From: Paracoccaceae bacterium
GTDB lineage: Bacteria; Pseudomonadota; Alphaproteobacteria; Rhodobacterales; Rhodobacteraceae
Assembly: GCA_015487255.1 (NCBI GenBank)
Contig: WFQA01000118.1
Coordinates: 1-5,127, forward strand
Direction of reading: 5' to 3'
DNA length: 5,127 nucleotides
Shown here: positions 1-5,127 of the stretch, in pieces
How positions within the stretch are numbered: position 1 is the first letter of the stretch
Layout: every line of letters starts with the position of its first letter
Translations under genes and position numbers: made by a program
The notes under the pieces: generated by a model
Databases searched by the model: none
Seen by the model: the letters and a program-made list of their open reading frames with translations, nothing else
Told to the model about the DNA's origin: nothing

Positions 1-599
1 CTGAGGAGTCAATTCTGGTGCTGGCGGAATCGGTGAAGGCGCGGGTGCGCAAGCTTGATATTCTGTTCAACAATGCCGGCACCACATGGGGCGCGCCAAT
101 CGCTGATTTTCCGCATGCGCAATGGCAAAAGGCCATGTCGGTCAATGTGGCCGGGCTGTTTACCCTGACCAGGGAGTTGCTGCCTATGCTTGAGGCGTCC
201 GCCAGTGATGACGACCCCTCAAGGGTGGTGAATATCGGCTCGGTCATGGGCACGGTGCCGCTGGCGGAGGGGGCTTATGCCTATACCGCCTCCAAGGCGG
301 CGGTGCATCATCTGACCAAAACCCTGGCCAATGAATTTGCCGCCCGGCGCATTACCGTCAATGCCATCGCGCCGGGGCCGTTCCCCTCGAAAATGACCGC
401 CTTTGCCATTGGCGCGCCCGAAGGTGCGGCCAAGGTGGCCGAAAATGTGCCATTGGGGCGGGTGGGCAATGCGGCGGATATCGCCGGGGCCACGCTTTAT
501 CTTTGCGGGCGCGGCGGGGCTTATGTCAGCGGGGCGATATTGCCGGTTGATGGCGGCATGAGCGTGGAAAACCCGATCAAGCTATTCTCCAACCTGTGA
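1..599 (+). CDS. SDR family NAD(P)-dependent oxidoreductase, RhlG/FabG-like (5' partial)
   Basis: This is the C-terminal three quarters of a classical short-chain dehydrogenase/reductase. The frame is open from base 3 to the TGA at 597-599, and a GTG at 18 is internal, so the true start and the N-terminal Rossmann glycine motif (TGxxxGxG) lie upstream of the window. Visible family marks are the NNAG motif (LFNNAGTTWG), the catalytic Ser in NIGSVMG (codon 240-242), the YxxxK pair in AYAYTASKAA (Tyr 282-284, Lys 294-296), the APGPFPSKMT segment after the active site and the C-terminal PVDGGMS. The wording around these motifs (NNAGTxWG, VVNIGSVMG, NAIAPGPFPSKMT) resembles RhlG-type NADPH-dependent beta-ketoacyl reductases more than housekeeping FabG, as I recall those sequences. 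The likely role is cytoplasmic reduction of a keto or oxidation of a hydroxy substrate; the substrate cannot be read from sequence. Family confidence is high, RhlG-like subgrouping is moderate. Confidence 0.93.
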   Translation, partial: EESILVLAESVKARVRKLDILFNNAGTTWGAPIADFPHAQWQKAMSVNVAGLFTLTRELLPMLEASASDDDPSRVVNIGSVMGTVPLAEGAYAYTASKAAVHHLTKTLANEFAARRITVNAIAPGPFPSKMTAFAIGAPEGAAKVAENVPLGRVGNAADIAGATLYLCGRGGAYVSGAILPVDGGMSVENPIKLFSNL

Positions 600-615
600 G
601 CTTGCGCTTGATCGG
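573..615. repeat. Perfect 10-bp inverted repeat straddling the SDR stop codon
   Basis: CCGATCAAGC at 573-582 is the exact reverse complement of GCTTGATCGG at 606-615, with a 23-base loop that holds the TGA stop. In RNA this could form a hairpin at the end of the SDR message. No clear U-tract follows (the next bases are CGGGCTTTGCTT), so it is not a canonical intrinsic terminator. It may be a weak terminator, a 3'-end stabilising hairpin, or chance. Confidence 0.4.
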
Positions 616-662
616 CGGGCTTTGCTTCGCTAGCGTGGCGTAAACATAACGGGGACTGTTCC

Positions 663-1847
663 ATGAAAACCATTGCCACCGCGCTATCCATCGCCCTGCT
701 GGGGCTTTCACCGGCCATCAGCCAGGCCCAGACCGCCCCTTGTGGCGGTGATTTTGCTGCCTTCATGCAGCAGGTGGGGGCCGAGGCCCGCAGCCAGGGC
801 CTGCCGGAAACGGCAATCGATGCGGTGATCCGGGCCGCGCGGGTTGATGAGAAAGTCTTGCGCTTTGACCGCGCCCAGGGGGTGTTTCGCCAGACCTTCC
901 TTGAGTTTTCACAACGCGCCATTAGCGGCTCGCGCCTGCGCATCGGGGCGCAGAAACGGGCGGAGTTCGCCGATGTATTTGCCCGCGCAGAGGCCGAATA
1001 CGGCGTGCCATCCGAGGTGATTCTGGCCTTCTGGGCGCTGGAAACCGATTACGGCGTGGTGCAGGGGGATTTCAACACGGTGAGCGCGCTGGCCACGCTG
1101 GCACATGATTGCCGCCGCCCCGAATTATTCCGCCCGCACCTGCTGGCCACCATCGCGCTGACAGCGGCGGGGGATCTCGACCCGGCCACCACCACCGGCG
1201 CCTGGGCTGGCGAGATCGGCATGGTGCAAATGCTGCCGCTGGATATTCTGGAAAAAGGGGTGGATGGTGATGGTGATGGCCATGTCCGCCTGAAAACCAG
1301 CGCGCCTGATGCGATCATGACCGCAGCGCGGCTGGTACGGGACCTTGGCTGGCGCGCCGGCGAGCCGTGGCTGGTGGAGGTGACCGTGCCGCGCGATTTC
1401 CCGTGGGAGAAATCGGGCTTTGATACCGCCATGCCGGTGAGTGACTGGGCAAGGCTTGGAGTGCAGGCGCGGGGGGTTATGCCGGACGGGGCGCTGGCTG
1501 GCAGCATTTTGGCACCGCAGGGGCGGTTTGGGCCGGTTTTCATGTCTCTGCCCAATTATGATGTTTACCGTGAATGGAACAAATCTTTTATCTATGCGAT
1601 CACGGTTGGCTATATGGCCACCCGCATCGGCGGTGGCGAGCGCTATCTGCAAACCACCCCGGAGCCGGGGCTGGTGGATGGCCAGATGGAGCAGTTGCAG
1701 CAAATCCTGCAGGATCGCGGCTATGATGTTGGCGGGGTGGATGGCATATTGGGGGCTAAAACCCGCGCCGCGGTGCAGGCCGAGCAGTTGCGCCTTGGCC
1801 TGCCGGCGGATGCATGGCCCACCCCGGCGCTGCTGGCGCGCTATTAG
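663..1847 (+). CDS. Secreted lytic murein transglycosylase, MltB family (SLT_2) with C-terminal peptidoglycan-binding domain
   Basis: The enzyme cleaves the MurNAc-GlcNAc bond of peptidoglycan to give 1,6-anhydro-MurNAc ends and acts in the periplasm. The 394-residue product starts with a signal peptide (MKT, hydrophobic to about residue 17, probable cleavage after SQA at 22). Cys27 has no lipobox, so unlike E. coli MltB it is probably soluble. The SLT_2 domain spans about residues 29-325, with the likely catalytic Glu127 in WALETDYG, then GEIGMVQMLP (183-192) where better-known MltB proteins have GAMGxxQFMP. An Asp-rich loop DGDGDGHV (201-208) matches the place of the EF-hand-like calcium site of Slt35/MltB. 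Residues about 341-394 form a PG_binding_1 domain (LQQILQDRGYDVGGVDG, then TRAAVQ). The start is supported by GGGGA at 651-655, seven bases before the ATG. The preceding SDR gene ends 63 bases upstream; whether they share a transcript is unclear. Function is confident, exact subfamily less so. Confidence 0.95.
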   Translation: MKTIATALSIALLGLSPAISQAQTAPCGGDFAAFMQQVGAEARSQGLPETAIDAVIRAARVDEKVLRFDRAQGVFRQTFLEFSQRAISGSRLRIGAQKRAEFADVFARAEAEYGVPSEVILAFWALETDYGVVQGDFNTVSALATLAHDCRRPELFRPHLLATIALTAAGDLDPATTTGAWAGEIGMVQMLPLDILEKGVDGDGDGHVRLKTSAPDAIMTAARLVRDLGWRAGEPWLVEVTVPRDFPWEKSGFDTAMPVSDWARLGVQARGVMPDGALAGSILAPQGRFGPVFMSLPNYDVYREWNKSFIYAITVGYMATRIGGGERYLQTTPEPGLVDGQMEQLQQILQDRGYDVGGVDGILGAKTRAAVQAEQLRLGLPADAWPTPALLARY

Positions 1848-1850
1848 CCC

Positions 1851-2396
1851 TTAGACCGGCACGCTGGCATAGCGTATGCGGCGGCGTTCCAGCCGGTAGA
1901 TCTCCCGGTCGAGCCAGTTCAGGCGCTGGTTGAGGCTGGAAAGCAGCGCCAGTTGCTCGGGGGTCAGGGGCGGGGTGTTCAGCTCGGTGGCGATTCGGCG
2001 CTCGATATCGCGCTGCTCGGATTCCATCACCGAAATTTCTTGCGTGATGAGATAATATTCCTGCCCCCAATCCCAGGCCTGAAACAGCATGTTTTGCTGC
2101 TCGGCCGGGCAGACCGGGCTGAGGCTGTCTCCGCCGCGCCCCTCATTATAGGCGTTTTGCGGGGTGCAATAAAGCGGCAGCCCCGCTTTGCGCCCCTCAA
2201 GCCATGCACGGGTATCCGGCACCACACCCACCTTGCCGCAGGCATCAAAATGCCGTGAAATATAGCTTTCCAGCCGGCCATTCACCCCGTCATTATAGCC
2301 AATGCTGCGCCAGTCGCCATTCAGGCATTGCTCTTGCGTGAGCGAGGCGCAGGCCCCGAGAAACAGGAAAAAAGCGGCAGGGGTGTAAAAGCGCAT
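1851..2396 (-). CDS. DUF2799-type outer-membrane lipoprotein of unknown function
   Basis: The product is 181 residues. The N-terminus has a basic residue, a hydrophobic stretch and a lipobox LGAC with Cys16 as the lipidated residue. Ala17 at position +2 predicts outer-membrane sorting by Lol. The mature part shows the spaced pattern I associate with DUF2799: C24-x4-W29, G33-x2-D36-G37, H49/C53, G68-x3-G72 and YC at 76-77. Four cysteines besides the lipidated one (24, 53, 77, 96) could form two disulfides in the periplasm. The C-terminal third (about 115-175) is rich in charged and Leu residues (EQRDIERRI, LNQRLNWLDREIYRLERRR) and probably forms a helical hairpin or coiled coil. The frame is open up to an ATG at 2453, but the ATG at 2396 is preferred: it has GGAG six bases upstream, begins the signal peptide directly and lies downstream of a good promoter. 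It converges on the transglycosylase gene with three bases between stops. No biochemical function is known to me. Confidence 0.85.
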   Translation of the reverse strand: MRFYTPAAFFLFLGACASLTQEQCLNGDWRSIGYNDGVNGRLESYISRHFDACGKVGVVPDTRAWLEGRKAGLPLYCTPQNAYNEGRGGDSLSPVCPAEQQNMLFQAWDWGQEYYLITQEISVMESEQRDIERRIATELNTPPLTPEQLALLSSLNQRLNWLDREIYRLERRRIRYASVPV

Positions 2397-2402
2397 GTCG
2401 AT

Positions 2403-2406
2403 CTCC
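2403..2406 (-). promoter_or_regulatory. Shine-Dalgarno GGAG that fixes the lipoprotein start
   Basis: On the minus strand the sequence reads TTGGAGATCGACATG: GGAG lies six bases before the ATG at 2396-2394. The farther in-frame ATG at 2453 falls upstream of the predicted transcription start and would put a polar stretch in front of the signal peptide. Confidence 0.7.
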
Positions 2407-2423
2407 AAAACGTGTTCACTTCC

Positions 2424-2453
2424 CTTATAGAAGCTTTTGGGAATGGCTTGCAA
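2424..2453 (-). promoter_or_regulatory. Putative sigma-70-type promoter of the DUF2799 lipoprotein gene
   Basis: Reading the minus strand, TTGCAA (2453-2448) is a -35 box with four of six consensus bases, followed by an 18-base spacer and TATAAG (2429-2424) as -10 box. The expected transcription start is near 2417, giving a leader of about 20 bases that contains the GGAG ribosome binding site. It occupies the short gap between the divergent lipoprotein and PAP2 genes. The assignment is by eye; no experimental start is known. Confidence 0.55.
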
Positions 2454-2456
2454 ATT

Positions 2457-3173
2457 ATGCTTGTGGCTGCAACAACGGCTGGCATGAATATGCCGAATGA
2501 AACCTATCTGCGCCTGATGGTCTGGCTGCTGGCCAGCACCTTGTTGGTCGGCGCGATTTTCACCTCTTTTCCGCAGCTTGATCTCTATGCTTCTGCCTGG
2601 TTTTTCCGCGATGGGTTCTGGCTATACGAGCTGGGGTTCACCCGGGTTGTCCGCGAGATATTTCTCTGGTTCATGTATGCTTTTGGCCTTGGAGTCGGGC
2701 TGGCATTTATTTATGCGCTGCTGCGCCGGCGCCCGCTCAGGGGGCTGGGCTATGGGGTATCGCTCATATTGCTTGGCCCGCTTTTGCTGGTCAACACATT
2801 GCTGAAAGATAACTGGGGCCGGGCGCGGCCGATTGATGTGACCGATTTTGGCGGTGACAGCCTGTTTACCCCGGCTTATCTTTTTACCGATCAATGTGGC
2901 AAAAACTGCTCGTTTACCTCGGGCGAGGGTGGCGGCATTGCCACCTTGGCGATATTGATCGGCTTTTGGGCATGGCCGCATTTGCAGCGCAAGGGGCGGC
3001 TTTGGCTTGGTATGGCGCTGGGGCTGATGGTGTTTATTGTTGCTGGTTTGCGGGTGGCGATGGGGCAGCATTTTTTGAGCGACACCCTGCTCTCGATCCT
3101 GTTTTGCGCGCTGGTGGCGGCGGTGCTTTACCGGCTGTTCTACCCCGCTAGAGCCGCAAAAACGCCCGCATGA
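2457..3173 (+). CDS. PAP2-superfamily membrane phosphatase, with Glu in place of the C2-motif histidine
   Basis: This is a 238-residue polytopic membrane protein with about six hydrophobic segments (roughly 18-37, 66-89, 99-115, 161-177, 182-200, 208-228). The PAP2 phosphatase signature is present. C1 is KDNWGRARP (117-125, the KxxxxxxRP motif). C3 is RVAMGQHFLSD (199-209), with nucleophile His205 and partner Asp209. C2 reads SFTSGE (152-157) where PSGH is usual, so the second histidine, thought to protonate the leaving group, is Glu157. Cys147 and Cys151 lie in the loop before C2 and could pair. Family members dephosphorylate phosphatidate, undecaprenyl-PP, lipid A or phosphatidylglycerol-phosphate on the outer face of the inner membrane; which one applies here cannot be told. 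The start is uncertain: no candidate has a good Shine-Dalgarno, and ATG 2484 or 2490 (MPNETYLRL) is nearly as likely as 2457. An ATG at 2328 would overlap the lipoprotein gene and is disfavoured. The 3' end overlaps the convergent Nudix gene. Confidence 0.88.
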   Translation: MLVAATTAGMNMPNETYLRLMVWLLASTLLVGAIFTSFPQLDLYASAWFFRDGFWLYELGFTRVVREIFLWFMYAFGLGVGLAFIYALLRRRPLRGLGYGVSLILLGPLLLVNTLLKDNWGRARPIDVTDFGGDSLFTPAYLFTDQCGKNCSFTSGEGGGIATLAILIGFWAWPHLQRKGRLWLGMALGLMVFIVAGLRVAMGQHFLSDTLLSILFCALVAAVLYRLFYPARAAKTPA

Positions 3174-3585
3174 AGTGCTGATCGCCAACCGGGCCAAGCA
3201 GGGCCGGGGCTTTTGCTGTATCCGCCCAGATGGCCTGGTGCAGCGGCTCGGTCGGCGGGCCGAGTTGGCAGATGGCTTTGCACAGGTAAATATGGGCGAT
3301 TTTCATCGCATAGAGGTCATATTCCGGCATATAGGTGAAGCGGCGATAGCTGCCGAAATAGCGTTGCGGCGCGATTTTCCAGCCGGTTTCCTCATAGGCT
3401 TCGCGGTGCAGGGCGGGCAGCGGGTGCTCTCCTTTGTCTATGCCGCCACCGGGCAGTTGCACCTCCGGCCCCGGCTCGGCCTGTTCGGTGAGCAGGATGC
3501 GGTTGCCACGGGTAATAATAGCGTAAACCCCGGCGCGCGGGGTGTATTTGATGCCGGGTATCGGCGGTTTTCCAAAGCGTCTCAT
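3148..3585 (-). CDS. Nudix hydrolase
   Basis: Nudix enzymes hydrolyse nucleoside diphosphates linked to another moiety, using a divalent metal in the cytoplasm. This 145-residue protein has a full Nudix box G-x5-E-x7-REUxEExGU at residues 47-69: Gly47, Glu53, Arg61-Glu62 and Glu65-Glu66, with Gly68-Trp69 closing it. The preceding strand VQLPGGG and the N-terminal YAIITRGNRILLTEQ fit the fold, and the length is typical of a single-domain member. RRFTYMPEYDLYA (81-93) and the WAD near 120 resemble a short Nudix group common in Rhodobacteraceae as I remember it; the substrate is unknown. The gene starts 31 bases after the sigma-factor stop in the same direction, so it is probably the last gene of that operon. 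No good Shine-Dalgarno precedes the ATG, and no other in-frame ATG lies just upstream. Its last 26 bases overlap the end of the PAP2 gene on the opposite strand. Confidence 0.92.
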   Translation of the reverse strand: MRRFGKPPIPGIKYTPRAGVYAIITRGNRILLTEQAEPGPEVQLPGGGIDKGEHPLPALHREAYEETGWKIAPQRYFGSYRRFTYMPEYDLYAMKIAHIYLCKAICQLGPPTEPLHQAIWADTAKAPALLGPVGDQHFMRAFLRL

Positions 3586-3616
3586 AACGGGTTTGTGGCA
3601 CAGGCGAAGGGGGAAA

Positions 3617-4816
3617 TCACGGCAATTCTTGTTGCTTTTGGCGCAAAAATTCTTGCTCCTCTGGCGAGGTTGTTAATGCAATGGCGCGGGCATAATCATG
3701 ATAAGCGGCCTCGGCCTGCCCGCATTGGTTGTGCAACTCGGCGCGGGCAGCATAAAAAGGTTGGTAGGCTTGTAGTGCATTTTCGAGCGGGGTCAGAGCC
3801 TTGAGCACCGCTTGTGGTGCCCCGGCATGTGCCTGCGCTACAGCCCGGTTGAGCGCCACCACCGGGGTTGGGGAGCATTTATAAAGCGCGTCGTATAGGC
3901 CAAGAATTTGCGGCCAGTCGGTCTCTTCCCAGCTTTCGGCCTCGCAATGCAGGGCGCTGATCGCGGCTTGAATCTGGTAAGGGCCGGGGCGGCTTTGGGC
4001 CAGCGCATGCAGCAGCCTTGCCTTGCCTTTTGCAATGGCGTTTTGGTCCCAAAGGCTGCGGTTTTGGTCTTTCAGAGAAATAAGCTGGCCTGCTTCAATC
4101 CGGGCGGCATCGCGGGCGGAATGTAGCTGCATCATGGCCCATAACCCGGCGGTTTCGGGCAGGGGTTGCAAGTGGTGCAAAATAGCGCAAAGGCGGAGCG
4201 CCTCATTTGAAAGCTCGGGGTTGAGCGGGGCATATCCGGCATTGAAAATCAGGTAGATCACCGAAAGCACTGCATCGAGCCGGGGCGGGATATCCGCCGC
4301 CTCCGGCACCTTATAGGGAATGCCGGCACGGCGAATTTTGGCTTTGGCGCGGGTCAGGCGCTGGTTCATCGTTGCGTGGGGCAGCAGAAAGGCACGGGCG
4401 ATTTCACGGGCCGAAAGACCGCACAGCGTGCGCAGGGTCAGCGCCACTTGCGCCTCCTGCGCCAAAGCCGGGTGGCAGCAGGTGAAGATCAGCCGCAGGC
4501 GCTCATCGGGTATCTCCTGTGCCATCTCATCCTCGGGTTGACCCTCTGTCAAAAGGCTGAGATTTTGCCGCAGCACTTCGTCTTTCGCTCGTTTCGACAC
4601 GCGCAAACGGTCCAGGGCACGCCGCCGAGCAACGGTCAGCAGCCACGCGCCGCAGCTGGACGGCGTGCCACCCTTGGGCCATGCGCGCGCCGCCTCGATC
4701 ATCGCATCTTGCAGCGCCTCCTCGGCAAGGTCAAAATCGCGGAACTGCGCGATCAGCGCGGCCAGCACCCGTCCGGATTCTTCTTTGAAAATCCGGGCGA
4801 GCGCAGCGTGGATCAC
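3617..4816 (-). CDS. ECF42-type RNA polymerase sigma factor with DUF6596/TPR-like C-terminal extension
   Basis: This 399-residue protein is about twice the length of an ordinary ECF sigma factor. Region 2 is at about residues 5-74 (DFDLAEEALQDAMIEAARAWP, GAWLLTVARRRALDRLR). Region 4 is at about 103-165, with a helix-turn-helix LSAREIARAFLLPHATMNQR that would read the -35 element. The group signature IFTCCHPAL (110-118) is present, as is FNAGY (191-195). The rest (about 170-399) is a DUF6596-like helical section and a TPR-like section with VVALNRAVAQ (319-328), RAELHNQCGQAEAAYHDYARAIALT (358-382). This architecture plus a neighbouring DGPF/YCII gene defines the ECF42 group. The group lacks a cognate anti-sigma factor, and none is seen here; the C-terminal extension is thought to be needed for activity. 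The start is GTG, in a GTGA overlap with the upstream YCII stop, without a clear Shine-Dalgarno, which suggests translational coupling. The inducing signal is unknown. Confidence 0.93.
   Translation of the reverse strand: MIHAALARIFKEESGRVLAALIAQFRDFDLAEEALQDAMIEAARAWPKGGTPSSCGAWLLTVARRRALDRLRVSKRAKDEVLRQNLSLLTEGQPEDEMAQEIPDERLRLIFTCCHPALAQEAQVALTLRTLCGLSAREIARAFLLPHATMNQRLTRAKAKIRRAGIPYKVPEAADIPPRLDAVLSVIYLIFNAGYAPLNPELSNEALRLCAILHHLQPLPETAGLWAMMQLHSARDAARIEAGQLISLKDQNRSLWDQNAIAKGKARLLHALAQSRPGPYQIQAAISALHCEAESWEETDWPQILGLYDALYKCSPTPVVALNRAVAQAHAGAPQAVLKALTPLENALQAYQPFYAARAELHNQCGQAEAAYHDYARAIALTTSPEEQEFLRQKQQELP
4813..4816 (-). other. GTGA stop/start overlap between YCII and sigma-factor genes
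   Basis: On the minus strand GTGA holds both the GTG start of the sigma factor (4816-4814) and the TGA stop of the YCII gene (4815-4813). The weak upstream Shine-Dalgarno implies that ribosomes ending the YCII frame re-initiate on the sigma gene, tying the two protein levels together. Confidence 0.8.
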
Positions 4817-5127
4817 TGATCAAAGACCATGATCGGGCGCACTTCTACACAACCATATTTGGCAGAGGGTATCTTCGCTGCCCACTTTATGGCTTCATCA
4901 AGGTCTTCGCATTCCAGCAGATAAAACCCTCCCAAAACCTCTTTGGTTTCTGCAAATGGCCCATCAGTGATCTGGGCTTTTCCGCCGCGCATCCGCACGG
5001 TGCTTGCATCGGTTTCCGGCATCAAAGCTTCTCCGCCGACATACACACCAGCCGCTATGGCATCTTGCGTAAACTGGCCATAGTCAGCCATTAAATCACC
5101 TTCATAATCCTGTTCGCCATCGGGAAC
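4813..5127 (-). CDS. YCII-related (DGPF-domain) protein, 5' partial
   Basis: This is a small alpha/beta protein of the YCII/DGPF family, the usual partner of ECF42 sigma factors. The frame is open to the window edge: upstream of the ATG at 5091 it reads VPDGEQDYEGDL, which fits the family N-terminus that precedes the helix with YGQFTQD, so 5091 is almost surely internal and only about ten residues (usually an MKYMLLIY-like strand) are missing. Visible landmarks are GVYVGGEALMP, the TVRMRGGKAQITDGPF segment with the name-giving DGPF (minus strand, about 4965-4954), then AETKEVLGGFYLLE, DLDEAIKWAAKIP and the final VEVRPIM strand. The biochemical role is unsettled; the fold resembles dimeric ferredoxin-like small-molecule-binding or YCII enzymes. 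In other ECF42 systems DGPF genes are reported as targets of the sigma factor, so autoregulation of this operon is likely, but its promoter lies outside the window. Confidence 0.92.
   Translation of the reverse strand, partial: VPDGEQDYEGDLMADYGQFTQDAIAAGVYVGGEALMPETDASTVRMRGGKAQITDGPFAETKEVLGGFYLLECEDLDEAIKWAAKIPSAKYGCVEVRPIMVFDQ

Noticed and set aside
600..650. Possible sigma-70 promoter for the transglycosylase gene (TTGATC at 608-613)
   Set aside because: The hexamer at 17-base spacing is TAGCGT and the other AT-rich piece (TAAACATA) is badly spaced, so the match is too weak to call.
1263..1280. Tandem GATGGT repeat
   Set aside because: It simply encodes the DGDGDG metal-loop residues within a conserved domain and is too short to count as a repeat element.
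1049..1703. Long minus-strand open frames inside the transglycosylase gene
   Set aside because: They are antisense shadows of a well-supported gene in GC-rich DNA and show no recognisable domain.
2396..2401. TGTCGA on the + strand, similar to the -35 motif I recall for ECF42 target promoters
   Set aside because: A single hexamer occurs by chance at this frequency, it spans the start codon of the lipoprotein gene, and no matching CGTC-like -10 element is seen at a proper distance before PAP2.
2328..2456. Longer N-terminus for the PAP2 protein starting at ATG 2328
   Set aside because: It would lie antisense inside the lipoprotein gene and add a polar, non-membrane stretch unlike PAP2 N-termini, with no good ribosome binding site.
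3175..3804. 209-codon plus-strand open frame across the Nudix gene and the end of the sigma-factor gene
   Set aside because: It lies antisense to two genes with clear motifs, has no recognisable domain, and is explained by GC-rich codon bias.
5089..5091. ATG at 5091 as start of the YCII gene
   Set aside because: The frame stays open to the window edge with family-like residues upstream, and the family needs a further N-terminal strand.

Overview
The window looks like chromosomal DNA of an alphaproteobacterium, most likely a member of the Rhodobacterales. The evidence is the fairly high GC content with G/C-rich third positions, and several proteins (the Nudix hydrolase, the MltB-type transglycosylase and the PAP2 phosphatase) that resemble the versions I remember from Rhodobacteraceae. 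That taxonomic reading comes from memory and was not searched. There are seven protein genes, packed tightly. I saw no tRNA, rRNA, CRISPR array, insertion sequence or prophage signal, and no gene-free stretch reaches 300 bases.

Left part (1-1847, + strand): the 3' portion of a RhlG/FabG-like short-chain dehydrogenase/reductase, cut by the window edge, is followed after 63 bases by a complete secreted MltB-type lytic murein transglycosylase with a C-terminal peptidoglycan-binding domain. A perfect 10-bp inverted repeat straddles the end of the SDR gene.

Middle part (1851-3173): a small DUF2799-type lipoprotein runs on the minus strand and converges on the transglycosylase with only 3 bases between stop codons. 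A well-formed sigma-70-type promoter and a Shine-Dalgarno sequence fix its start at 2396, shorter than the longest open frame. A PAP2-superfamily membrane phosphatase is divergent from it; it has Glu where the canonical motif has the C2 histidine. The cell envelope is a common thread here (wall hydrolase, lipoprotein, membrane phosphatase), but the genes are not in one operon.

Right part (3148-5127, minus strand): a probable operon reads YCII/DGPF-domain protein (5' end outside the window), then a long ECF42-type sigma factor with a TPR-like C-terminal extension, then a Nudix hydrolase. The YCII and sigma genes overlap by four bases (GTGA), which suggests translational coupling. The ECF42/DGPF pairing is a known association whose signal and output remain poorly understood, and it is the most interesting unit here. 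The Nudix gene overlaps the convergent PAP2 gene by 26 bases at their 3' ends. I found no convincing wholly new system.
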